Shown piece by piece: positions 1 through 7,795 of a stretch of 56,659 bases of DNA (its first letter is position 1; every line of letters starts with the position of its first letter). The stretch is taken from positions 1 through 56,659 of IMG/VR virus record IMGVR_UViG_3300010297_000006; one strand, 5' to 3'. Under the pieces are notes generated by a model, which made no database searches, was not told the origin of the DNA, and worked only from the letters and a program-made list of their open reading frames with translations. Position numbers and translations under genes: made by a program. This DNA comes from a virus.

Positions 1-237
1 AGTTTTTACATCTTCGTTCAGTCTATCTGAACTTCCCCAGTATTCACGCCAATCGCTTTCTTTGTAGCCTCGACGTTTGTTCTTTTTGCCTTTTAGTGGT
101 GGCTTTGTAGTTTTAAACCTTGCTAGTTTTTTGCCTACATACTTTTGTTTTGTCTTTTTGTTTGTAATCAGATATACAAAGCCTTCGTATTCGTCAGGTA
201 TTGATTCAACCTTCTTGCCTTTGTATGTCCAACTCAT
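1..237 (-). CDS. GIY-YIG nuclease, SegE-like, partial at window edge
   Basis: This reading frame is read directly from the minus strand. It starts with ATG at 237 and stays open to the window edge, giving 79 residues. After about 18 residues comes a stretch reading GFVYLITN followed by KYVGKK. That matches the GIY-YIG nuclease core in the variant form found in SegE-type phage proteins, and a later YWGSS block is also typical of that group. Members cut DNA and in T4-like phages include homing endonucleases and related free-standing nucleases. The gene follows the minus-strand 82-residue gene with a 3-base gap and so probably ends the gp55-gp47-gp46 transcript. The C-terminal part is outside the window, so catalytic completeness cannot be judged. 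Confidence 0.7.
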   Translation of the reverse strand, partial: MSWTYKGKKVESIPDEYEGFVYLITNKKTKQKYVGKKLARFKTTKPPLKGKKNKRRGYKESDWREYWGSSDRLNEDVKT

Positions 238-240
238 ACA

Positions 241-489
241 TTAGTTATTTTTTGGATTTGCTTCACGTGCCTTTTTTGGATTATTCTTTGCTCTGCCGTC
301 TTTTACATGCCTAATATGTTCTTGTAGTATTTCTTCTCGCCTAATTCTGCACAACTTTGTTATTTCAATAAGTTTTTTCCTAACTTTTCTACGTTTTAAC
401 TCAGCAGGACGTTGTTGAAACTCTTCATTCAAGGCAAAATAATCAAGATATGCCTTTACAAGTTTATCATGTGTGTCATCTTCAATCAT
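241..489 (-). CDS. Small charged protein of unknown function, downstream of gp46
   Basis: The product has 82 residues, is rich in Lys, Arg and Glu, and is predicted to be mostly helical, with an unstructured basic tail (KKAREANPKNN). I recognise no catalytic motif. Its ATG overlaps the gp46 stop in an ATGA junction (486-489), which indicates translational coupling. Helical basic proteins of this size are common next to recombination genes in T4-like marine phages, but a function cannot be assigned. It may be a DNA- or protein-binding accessory factor; that is only a guess from charge and location. Confidence 0.75.
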   Translation of the reverse strand: MIEDDTHDKLVKAYLDYFALNEEFQQRPAELKRRKVRKKLIEITKLCRIRREEILQEHIRHVKDGRAKNNPKKAREANPKNN

Positions 490-2264
490 TCTATAATATC
501 AATGTCGTTTGCATAGCTGGTAAAGCCGTTTTCCTTAACAACTTTTAACACATTGTTAACTCTACCGACTAATTCGTCCTTATGACTAATCAAGAAAACG
601 TTTTTGTTACGCTCTCTAGTCATTTTCTTGAGTATGCCTATACTATTTTCCACACCAGCAGTGTCCATGCCGCTATCGATTAACTCATCTATAAACAACA
701 AGTTGATATTTTGGTACAATGACTCCCAAACGTCACGGAATGCAAACGAAAGTCCAAGTATTAGTCTGTTACGTTCGCCTCTTGACAAGTTATCAAAGTC
801 TAAGTCCTGACCAAGTTGTGTAATCTCAACATTTAAGTCGTTTTGGAACACCACTTGATGCGGTAAGCCTATTTTATCTAGGTAATATGTGAGCCTTGCG
901 TTTAAATATGCCAAGTTTTGGTCAATAATCTTCTTTCTAATGAAAGAATCTTTGTTAGTCAGGAGTTTTAGGAGAAACTCTTGGTGTTCTTTTAAGTTAT
1001 TAAGTTCGTTTACTGTAGACCAATCAACTTGTTGTAACGCTGTATTGGTTAAATCATCAACTTGTGCCTGATATGGATCTTCTTCTTGCTGTTTACTTAT
1101 CTTAGCTTGCTTTAAGTTATCTACGTTGTTTCTGTGTTCGTATGCTTCTTTAGCAGTTTCGTAGAAAGTATTAGGTTTTCCGTTAATATTACCAATATCG
1201 TTGAGATTTTTAACTACATCTTCGAGTTTATCAGCAACTTCTGTTTGATATGCCATAGAATCTTGGTAATCTTTGGTTTTAGTTGCAAGAATCTCCGCCT
1301 TTTTGTCTTCATGCAGTGCTTGACCGCATGTATAACAAGTAGCATCATCTAAATCTGCAATATCTTTGCTTGCTTTGTCAACACTTTTAGTTGCTCGCAT
1401 CAAAGCACTCTCTAAAGTAGATTTTTCTTTGTTAAAACTTGTTATTTTGTTATTAAGTTCAGTCCAATCCACCAACTTTTGGTGATTTTCTAACTCTTTA
1501 TCGATATCTAGTTGTTCTAATTCTGAAATAGCTTGATCTAATCGTTCAATGTCGCTTTTTTGTTTGCTTTTCCATGCTTTTTGTCTGTTGATTAACGAAT
1601 TAATGCTGTTTTGTATTTTTTCGTTGCTAGAATTGATAGCATCGATGCGTAATGTTTCTTCTGTAATGCGATCTTTCGTTTCTTTTACAATATCTTTTAA
1701 AGATGTTGCTTTATCACTTAAAATTGTTATGCCTAATAGCTGCTCGATAATAGCTCTTTGGTCATTTGTACGCATACTCAAGAAAGGCTCAGTATAGGTA
1801 TTAAGTGCAACAATATGTTTGAACATATCATGACTCATATTCAATAAATCGCCAATAGTTTCTTGTGTTTTACGACTATCACCTTGACTGTTATCGTCGA
1901 GTTCGTCAGTTTGTTCTTGATTGTTTACAAAAAACTTGAGTATATTAGGTGATCTACCACGTTCGATACGGTACTGAGTGTTATTTTTCTCAAAGTTTAG
2001 TGTAACTAACATACCTTTGCTATTAGTTTTGTTGATTAAGTTATTACGTTTAATGTTTGTTAGTGCTTGACCGTACAATGCATAGGATAGTGCATTAATA
2101 ATAGTTGTTTTACCTGTACCATTGCGTGATCCGGTGTCGTCACCGCCTTGATCTAGGTTCTCACCAAGTACAAGTGTCAACTGTTCTTCGTTAAAGTCAA
2201 CTGCTTGAGTAATATTACCCACGCTCATAAAGTTTTTTACTGTAAGATCTTTAAGTTTTATCAT
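486..2264 (-). CDS. 46: gp46, SbcC/Rad50-like recombination endonuclease subunit
   Basis: This is the ATPase subunit of the gp46-gp47 complex, which resects DNA ends for recombination-dependent replication and helps degrade host DNA in T4. The 592 residues compare with about 560 in T4. The P-loop sits near residues 45-54 (GSRNGTGKTT), preceded by an insertion after GEN, as in phage gp46 proteins. A long coiled-coil middle carries a zinc-hook CYTCG near residue 310. The C-terminal part has the ABC signature LSRGERN and a Walker B segment ending FIDELIDSG. The start overlaps the gp47 stop by four bases (ATGA), so the two subunits are translationally coupled. All motifs expected of a working SMC-type ATPase are present. 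Confidence 0.96.
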   Translation of the reverse strand: MIKLKDLTVKNFMSVGNITQAVDFNEEQLTLVLGENLDQGGDDTGSRNGTGKTTIINALSYALYGQALTNIKRNNLINKTNSKGMLVTLNFEKNNTQYRIERGRSPNILKFFVNNQEQTDELDDNSQGDSRKTQETIGDLLNMSHDMFKHIVALNTYTEPFLSMRTNDQRAIIEQLLGITILSDKATSLKDIVKETKDRITEETLRIDAINSSNEKIQNSINSLINRQKAWKSKQKSDIERLDQAISELEQLDIDKELENHQKLVDWTELNNKITSFNKEKSTLESALMRATKSVDKASKDIADLDDATCYTCGQALHEDKKAEILATKTKDYQDSMAYQTEVADKLEDVVKNLNDIGNINGKPNTFYETAKEAYEHRNNVDNLKQAKISKQQEEDPYQAQVDDLTNTALQQVDWSTVNELNNLKEHQEFLLKLLTNKDSFIRKKIIDQNLAYLNARLTYYLDKIGLPHQVVFQNDLNVEITQLGQDLDFDNLSRGERNRLILGLSFAFRDVWESLYQNINLLFIDELIDSGMDTAGVENSIGILKKMTRERNKNVFLISHKDELVGRVNNVLKVVKENGFTSYANDIDIIE

Positions 2265-3274
2265 TCTAACTCATTGTATATTTTTAAAAGTAATGATTTA
2301 TCAAAGTTATCGCTATCTATTGCTAAAATTTCATTACTTACTATTTGATCAACGCTTTCGAAGTGTTCAATATCTAATTCAGAACTCATTTCTTCTAAGT
2401 TTTTTTGTGGAATAAGCGTAATTTCTCTGCATTTATAATCTTTTATAAATGTTTCTTTAATAAAGTTAGCTTCTTCAAAACTAATAGGTAAATCAAGAGT
2501 TACTCTCAAGTACATATTTGGTTTGATCAAACTATCTTTCTCGTCAATCAACTGTGATAGTTTAACTGTACGGTACTTTGGACAGTTTGGCCAGTTGATA
2601 TATTCTGGTTCTTCTGCATTTTCACGGTCCAATATCATCATACCACGGTCATCATCCCAAGTATCTGCATAGTTGTGCGGAAAAGCATTACCAATGTAAT
2701 GTACATTCTTTTGATTTTGGCGTTTATGGAAGTGTCCACTGAATACATACTCAGGTTTACTCAAGTTTTCTGCTTTGAGTTCACCATGATCAGGCATTCT
2801 AACCATTGCATTCATTAAAAAGTTTGGCAACTCAAAATGTCCAAACATGTATTTGCAATCAATGGCAGCAACTTGTTTCCATTCATCATTTACCATCCAT
2901 GGAACTAATGCAACATCGTCTATTTGCAACATATTGTCAACAACTGTAATACCGGGTATGTGTTTTGCCCATTCTGTACTTTTAATATCTCGTTTGTCTT
3001 TGTAATATAAGTCATGATTGCCAGAAAACATATAAAACTTATCAAATGCAGCACCTAACTTTTCTAAACTGCGGATACCTGCATCCATAGTGGTTAAGTT
3101 AAGACTGTTCCTGTTGTGATTCCAATCTCCACAAAAAATACCAGTTTCGCAACCGTTTTGTTTTGCTGTTTCAATGTACCAATCTACAAAATCTTCGCAA
3201 TCTTGGTTATGGACACGACTATTGCCCTTCATACCAAAATGAATGTCAGTAAATACTGCTGCTTTTTTAAACAA
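2261..3274 (-). CDS. 47: gp47, SbcD/Mre11-like recombination endonuclease subunit
   Basis: This is the nuclease partner of gp46. The 337 residues are close to the 339 of T4 gp47. The metallophosphoesterase motifs occur in order: FTDIHFG near residue 8, GDWNHN near 50, SGNHD near 103, GHFELP near 170 and GHFHKR near 206. These supply the metal ligands of an Mre11-type active site. The gene lies directly upstream of gp46 and overlaps it by four bases. It has its own host-type promoter in the gap from gp55 (3298-3326), so it can be expressed independently of gp55. The N-terminal motif begins within ten residues of this ATG, which supports the chosen start. Confidence 0.96.
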   Translation of the reverse strand: MFKKAAVFTDIHFGMKGNSRVHNQDCEDFVDWYIETAKQNGCETGIFCGDWNHNRNSLNLTTMDAGIRSLEKLGAAFDKFYMFSGNHDLYYKDKRDIKSTEWAKHIPGITVVDNMLQIDDVALVPWMVNDEWKQVAAIDCKYMFGHFELPNFLMNAMVRMPDHGELKAENLSKPEYVFSGHFHKRQNQKNVHYIGNAFPHNYADTWDDDRGMMILDRENAEEPEYINWPNCPKYRTVKLSQLIDEKDSLIKPNMYLRVTLDLPISFEEANFIKETFIKDYKCREITLIPQKNLEEMSSELDIEHFESVDQIVSNEILAIDSDNFDKSLLLKIYNELE

Positions 3275-3297
3275 ACTTATACTCCGTGTTTAGTTAT

Positions 3298-3326
3298 ATT
3301 GTAAAACACTGATAAAACAAAGTCAA
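3298..3326 (-). promoter_or_regulatory. sigma70-type promoter upstream of gp47
   Basis: Read on the minus strand, TTGACT (3326-3321) and TACAAT (3303-3298) are separated by exactly 17 bases. The element lies 24 bases before the gp47 ATG. Two other promoters in this window share the same -35 hexamer and the same spacing. It should be read by the host housekeeping RNA polymerase before late genes are on. Confidence 0.75.
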
Positions 3327-3330
3327 CTGA

Positions 3331-4155
3331 TTATTTTCCTTCGTTTTCTCTTCGTTGAGCGGCTTCCCACTCGCCTGAATGTAATCTAGTATGACTTGGG
3401 TTAAGATTGTTCATTTCTAAAATGTCATCTCTTATGTTTTGATTGCGTTTTTCTAAGTTAATAACACGCACAAAACTGTTTGTTACTGCTGCTGTGTAAT
3501 ATGCAAATGGATTTTGTGACTTAGCTTCATCAAACTGCAATCCAATCTGTGAAAGTTGTAAGATTGCCTGACCTTTCATTTCGTCATTGTATGTGTAACC
3601 ACGTACATTTCCTCTTGTTGCATAACGATCTACAAGTTTTAACCACATCATTGCTAACTTATTAGTTGCTCGGCCTGAGTTTTTCTCAAAATGTCCATTT
3701 TCCATACCGCCTGTCCAATGACTTTTACCTACACAAACAAGTTCGTCGTTTTCATCAAACTTGTAGTGTTGGAACGGAGGAAAATTAAGTTTTGTTTTAT
3801 GATCTGCAACGGTTTTAGGGTTTTTCTTGCGTCCTGGTTCTTCTGGAACATGGTCAAACGTCATAACACGAAAAATTAAATCGTTTTTTTGTACTTTTTT
3901 ATAATCATATTCGCAATCTGCTAACTTTATTTTATTACCAAGTGATTTTTCGTATTCGTATTTTTTATTGGTTAACTGTTTTGCACGATTTTTCTTAGCT
4001 TCTGCAATAGTTCTAACGTTAATTTTATCTATATTTTGTACTATAATATCGTAGTTTGCGTATTCAGGTTCAACAAAACTGCAAAATGTATTTTTAGATT
4101 TGTGTATCTCTGTAAGCATGTCTTTATTGTTTAAATAATTTACTTTTCTAGCCAT
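3331..4155 (-). CDS. 55: gp55, late-transcription sigma factor
   Basis: gp55 directs host RNA polymerase to the short TATAAATA-type late promoters. The product has 274 residues, against 185 in T4. The conserved sigma region-2-like part lies in the C-terminal half (about residues 160-250) and includes the segments YNDEMKGQAILQLSQIGLQF and NPFAYYTAAVTNSFVRV. The N-terminal 100 or so residues form a lysine-rich extension of unknown role. The gene is the first on the minus strand, transcribed away from the tail genes it would activate. It has a near-consensus host promoter (4178-4206), as expected for a regulator made before late genes. The assignment rests on sequence pattern, context and the many late motifs in the window. 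Confidence 0.85.
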   Translation of the reverse strand: MARKVNYLNNKDMLTEIHKSKNTFCSFVEPEYANYDIIVQNIDKINVRTIAEAKKNRAKQLTNKKYEYEKSLGNKIKLADCEYDYKKVQKNDLIFRVMTFDHVPEEPGRKKNPKTVADHKTKLNFPPFQHYKFDENDELVCVGKSHWTGGMENGHFEKNSGRATNKLAMMWLKLVDRYATRGNVRGYTYNDEMKGQAILQLSQIGLQFDEAKSQNPFAYYTAAVTNSFVRVINLEKRNQNIRDDILEMNNLNPSHTRLHSGEWEAAQRRENEGK

Positions 4156-4177
4156 TTTTGCTCCTAAGACTATATTT

Positions 4178-4206
4178 ATTATAAACTACGTACTTAAAAA
4201 AGTCAA
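4178..4206 (-). promoter_or_regulatory. sigma70-type promoter upstream of gp55
   Basis: On the minus strand, TTGACT (4206-4201), a 17-base spacer and TATAAT (4183-4178) form a near-perfect housekeeping promoter 22 bases before the gp55 ATG. Its -35 end touches the late motif of the divergent gp48 gene, so one short gap holds an early promoter facing left and a late promoter facing right. Confidence 0.85.
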
Positions 4207-4213
4207 CTAAATA
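4207..4213 (+). promoter_or_regulatory. T4-type late promoter candidate upstream of gp48
   Basis: CTAAATA is a one-mismatch form of the late element (NATAAATA) and lies 16 bases before the gp48 ATG, ahead of the ribosome site AGGAG. It faces away from gp55. Its position at the head of the baseplate gene run supports a late promoter. Confidence 0.5.
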
Positions 4214-4229
4214 CTATAGGAGATATGCT

Positions 4230-5102
4230 ATGAGTTTTTGGAATTTTCTTGATACAGTTAAAGATGTTACAAACAAAGTTAGTGGAGTTATTGGCTCGGT
4301 AAACACAACTGTTGATAGAGTAAAAAATATAAAAAATACATTTGACGATTTTATTGACGATCCGTTTGGTTTAATATCAACTGTAAGGAGAGGAACTTTA
4401 CCACCTGGTGCAGAACCGTTGACTCCAGTGATTCAAAGTGCTAGTTTTTTAGCTGATAATGGCATTGGAGAAGATTGGCGTGTGAGGTTACATTTACCAG
4501 CAAATCCTCAAGGTATGTTTTCGTCTAGTATTTTTGCACCTTTAAGAAACAGTAACTCTAGTATGGTTTTTCCAACAACTCCTCAGATACTTGTTACACA
4601 TAGTGCAAACTATCAGATGCTGGCCCCTACACATACTAACTATCCGTACCCTGTTTATCAAAACAGTCAAGTTGAAGACATAACTATCACCGGCGAGTTT
4701 CCTGTAGAAAACGAAGCAGATGGAAGATACTGGATAGCTAGTGTTCATTTTTTAAGAACTATAACAAAAATGTTTTATGGCACTGGTAGTGCTAAAGGTG
4801 CCCCACCACCAAGAGTAGCACTGAGTGGATATGGAGATTTTGTTTTTCAAAGAACTCCAGTTATTGTTAAAATGTTTAGCGTAGATTTGCCAAGAGATGT
4901 TGATTATATAAAAGTTCCTATTGCACAAAGTGAAATTGGCGAACAATCTGCTGCTGGAACATATACTTATGTACCTGTACTAAGCACATTAAACATAACA
5001 GTCCAACCTGCATACAGCAGAGATATTACTAGACAGTTTAGTTTAGATAGTTTTGCTAATGGTGCATATATCACTGACCCATCTAGAGGAGGATTTATTT
5101 AA
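4230..5102 (+). CDS. 48: gp48-like baseplate tail tube cap / initiator
   Basis: This 290-residue protein opens the baseplate operon. It has an amphipathic N-terminal helix region (about residues 1-45). The C-terminal part (about residues 140-265) has the look of a tail-tube fold, with segments such as DITITGEFP, FLRTITKMFYG and GYGDFVFQRTPV. In T4-like phages gp48 and gp54 cap the baseplate hub and start tube polymerisation. Position just before gp53 and gp5 matches the gp48 place in marine T4-like genomes. gp54 is the alternative, and only a profile search would separate the two. The stop overlaps the next ATG in a TAATG junction. Ribosome site AGGAG lies 7 bases before the start. Confidence 0.65.
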   Translation: MSFWNFLDTVKDVTNKVSGVIGSVNTTVDRVKNIKNTFDDFIDDPFGLISTVRRGTLPPGAEPLTPVIQSASFLADNGIGEDWRVRLHLPANPQGMFSSSIFAPLRNSNSSMVFPTTPQILVTHSANYQMLAPTHTNYPYPVYQNSQVEDITITGEFPVENEADGRYWIASVHFLRTITKMFYGTGSAKGAPPPRVALSGYGDFVFQRTPVIVKMFSVDLPRDVDYIKVPIAQSEIGEQSAAGTYTYVPVLSTLNITVQPAYSRDITRQFSLDSFANGAYITDPSRGGFI

Positions 5103-5401
5103 TGGCACAATATCCTTCAACAAGTCCTTATCAGCTAACTAGAATAGGAAGAAATAGTCTTGAATATTACATTCATATTCCTATTGTTGGAGAAGATAAT
5201 GATATAAACTATGTTATACAACCTCAATATAACTTTAGACCAGATTTATTAGCTTATGACCTTTATCAAAACTCAAAACTTTGGTGGGTGTTTACAAATC
5301 GTAATATGGAAGTTCTCAAAGATCCTATATTTGATTTTATAGCAGGAACAGAAATAAAGTTACCAAAGAAAAGTTATCTTGATAGATTACTAGGAGCCTA
5401 A
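5102..5401 (+). CDS. 53: gp53-like baseplate wedge protein
   Basis: This 99-residue protein shows the signature of the gp53 wedge family. A segment reading FRPDLLAYDLYQNSKLWWVF is followed by NRNMEVLKDPIFDF, the LysM-like core that in T4 gp53 clamps neighbouring wedges together. It is shorter than T4 gp53 (196 residues), so only the core domain is retained, as in related marine phages. It is coupled to gp48 by TAATG and followed immediately by the hub gene with no gap. A structural role in the baseplate is inferred from family and position. Confidence 0.7.
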   Translation: MAQYPSTSPYQLTRIGRNSLEYYIHIPIVGEDNDINYVIQPQYNFRPDLLAYDLYQNSKLWWVFTNRNMEVLKDPIFDFIAGTEIKLPKKSYLDRLLGA

Positions 5402-7795
5402 ATGAGCATACCAAATCCTCTACATAGATTTGTTTCTTACAACTATCGCTGGAGACTTTCTGTATTATCTCAAGACGAGTTTAATACTGGTGATATAGGA
5501 TTTAACAGTGGTGTAGCTTTAATAGAAACTGGAGGATTTCCTGATAAAACTATTACAACTGCTGTAGAACAAGCACTAGGTGTAAATGTTGAATATTTTA
5601 TCGAAGATGTCAATGTAGAATACTTGCATCAACCTAATCCTGGTACTGGCTATGGTAATGTGATACAAGCAGATTTCACTATAACTGAGCCTTACAGTGT
5701 AGGATTGTTTTTTCAGTCTTTAGCAATCGCGGCTGCTCAAGTTAATCATACAAATTATTTAAATGCTCCATTTATGCTTGCTTGTGAATTCGTAGGATAC
5801 GATGATTCAGGATCAGTATCAGTTATTCCTGGATCGTGTATTTGTTTAAAACTAGTAGATATGAAGTTTTCAGTTGAAGCATCAGGTAGTGTGTATAATC
5901 TTAACGCCATTCCGTACAATCATGTAGCATTTACAGATACATTTCAAAACACTAGAACCACTACTACATTTTCTGGTGCTACAGTAGGTGAAGTTTTAAA
6001 TGGATTTGTAACAGAACTAAACAGACAAGAATACCAAAAATCTCAACAAGGACTTGTAGTTAGACCTGATGCATATAGAATAGAGTTTCCTTCTGATGTG
6101 TCTAATGTAACAGGTGGCGAAAATACTTACACAGCAGCAATACAATCAGGTGAAGATGCTCAAAGAGGAATAGACATACAACAACAAATTAATTCAGTTC
6201 GTAACAGCAGAGTGAGCGGATTGTCAACAGATGAAGAACTTAGAGAGTTTCATGAATCGATAGGAGGAGGATTTGCTAGATTTAGCTCATTGGATCCTAA
6301 TGAAAGACTTGCACAAGAACAAGAAATAGCTGCTCAAAGAACATCAAGAGCTCGTGCTGCATTTAATCCATCTCTAAATGAGATAGGAAATAGTGCTATT
6401 GTAAACAACTTTAATGATTTTGGTATTAATGATTTCGGCGATAATAGGATTATCTGGAATGAGGAGCGTAGAGTTTGGCAAAGGGGTGGAATGTCAATAA
6501 GCGAAACTGAAAGAAGATTTCAGTTTACTCCAGGAATGAAAATAGAAAGGATTATTGAAGAAGTAATATTAACAAGTGATTATGGTAAAAGTTTACTACA
6601 ACAAGTGCCTGTTAATGAAATGGTTAATTGGTTTAAAATATCTACAAAAACTTTTATAGCCGATGTACAAGAAGACCAAGTTTCTGGTAGACCTGCATAT
6701 GAACTTGTTTATGTAGTAACACCGTATAGAGTACATGCTAGTTCAGTATCTCAAATAACAACTGATTTTAACTATATTCATGCAATGGACAACGCTCAAA
6801 AAGCATATAGATATAGTTATACTGGAGACAATGCTGATATTTTAGATTTTACCTTTACTATTGATAACAGTTTTTATAAAGAACTTGCCACCACAGCAAA
6901 TGTTCCTACTAACGTGCAAGAAGGCGGTAGTATCACGAATCTTCAAAATAATAATCAATATACACCTACTGTTCAACCTTTGTCAAGTCCTACTAGTAGA
7001 ATAATGAGAGCAAATAGAGTTAACTTTATACCTTTAGATGCATCCGGCGGCGCTGGCATGGAGGATAACGCAGTTCGTGCTGCACGTATTTTTAATGCAA
7101 ATATTTTGAATAGTGATGTAGATAATATAGAACTGGAAATAAAAATTTGGGGAGATCCGTTTTACTTAAATGACAGCGATGCTAGAAATAGATCTGCAGA
7201 AGCAGGACCTGAAGGCGCTAATATTGACGGGACTGTAGATTTTCAAAGAGGCGAAGTTTTTATTTTAGTTGATTTCAAAAGTGCAGTAGATTATAATGGT
7301 AACCTTTTACACTTAGATCCAGTAAATCAGTTTAGTGGTATATACAAACTTGTTTCATATACAACTAACTTTTCAAACGGCTTGTACACTAATACACTTA
7401 GTTTACTACGTATGGCAAATCAGCCCTCTGCAAGTGTTTTACGTATTAGGAACATACTAAATGGAGTATCAAGCACTGTAAACAATAACTTGTTGTTAGA
7501 AGACATTGCAAATGTTGCAAACAATGAGTTTAGACCACTATTACAAAAAGCTCAACAGTTTCAAGAAGCCTACACGCATTTTCAAAATTTAAATATCGAA
7601 AGTTTAGCTAAAATCGCTCCAGGAAATCTAAATCAAGTTTTAAACAAGTTTGACAACTTGATTTCAGAAGCAAGGCAAATAGAATCTAATATTCAAAAAA
7701 CCTTAGCATTTGTAAGAGACCCTCTTGCAGGTATAAACGATTTAGCCAAAAACTTTAAAAACGATATAGATAACATATTCAAAGGATTAAAATGA
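5402..7795 (+). CDS. gp27-like baseplate hub protein
   Basis: This 797-residue protein sits directly before gp5 and overlaps it by an ATGA junction. In T4, gp27 forms a trimeric hub that carries the gp5 spike, so position suggests the hub. The N-terminal 200 residues and a region near 590-680 (FILVDFKSAVDYNGN, IYKLVSYTTNFSNG) look like the beta-rich domains of hub proteins. The middle (about 210-330) is Gln- and Arg-rich and predicted helical or disordered. The last 100 residues are helical. It is about twice the length of T4 gp27 (391 residues), with much of the extra length in the middle and at the C-terminus. No enzyme motif is seen. A diverged hub is the best reading. Confidence 0.6.
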   Translation: MSIPNPLHRFVSYNYRWRLSVLSQDEFNTGDIGFNSGVALIETGGFPDKTITTAVEQALGVNVEYFIEDVNVEYLHQPNPGTGYGNVIQADFTITEPYSVGLFFQSLAIAAAQVNHTNYLNAPFMLACEFVGYDDSGSVSVIPGSCICLKLVDMKFSVEASGSVYNLNAIPYNHVAFTDTFQNTRTTTTFSGATVGEVLNGFVTELNRQEYQKSQQGLVVRPDAYRIEFPSDVSNVTGGENTYTAAIQSGEDAQRGIDIQQQINSVRNSRVSGLSTDEELREFHESIGGGFARFSSLDPNERLAQEQEIAAQRTSRARAAFNPSLNEIGNSAIVNNFNDFGINDFGDNRIIWNEERRVWQRGGMSISETERRFQFTPGMKIERIIEEVILTSDYGKSLLQQVPVNEMVNWFKISTKTFIADVQEDQVSGRPAYELVYVVTPYRVHASSVSQITTDFNYIHAMDNAQKAYRYSYTGDNADILDFTFTIDNSFYKELATTANVPTNVQEGGSITNLQNNNQYTPTVQPLSSPTSRIMRANRVNFIPLDASGGAGMEDNAVRAARIFNANILNSDVDNIELEIKIWGDPFYLNDSDARNRSAEAGPEGANIDGTVDFQRGEVFILVDFKSAVDYNGNLLHLDPVNQFSGIYKLVSYTTNFSNGLYTNTLSLLRMANQPSASVLRIRNILNGVSSTVNNNLLLEDIANVANNEFRPLLQKAQQFQEAYTHFQNLNIESLAKIAPGNLNQVLNKFDNLISEARQIESNIQKTLAFVRDPLAGINDLAKNFKNDIDNIFKGLK

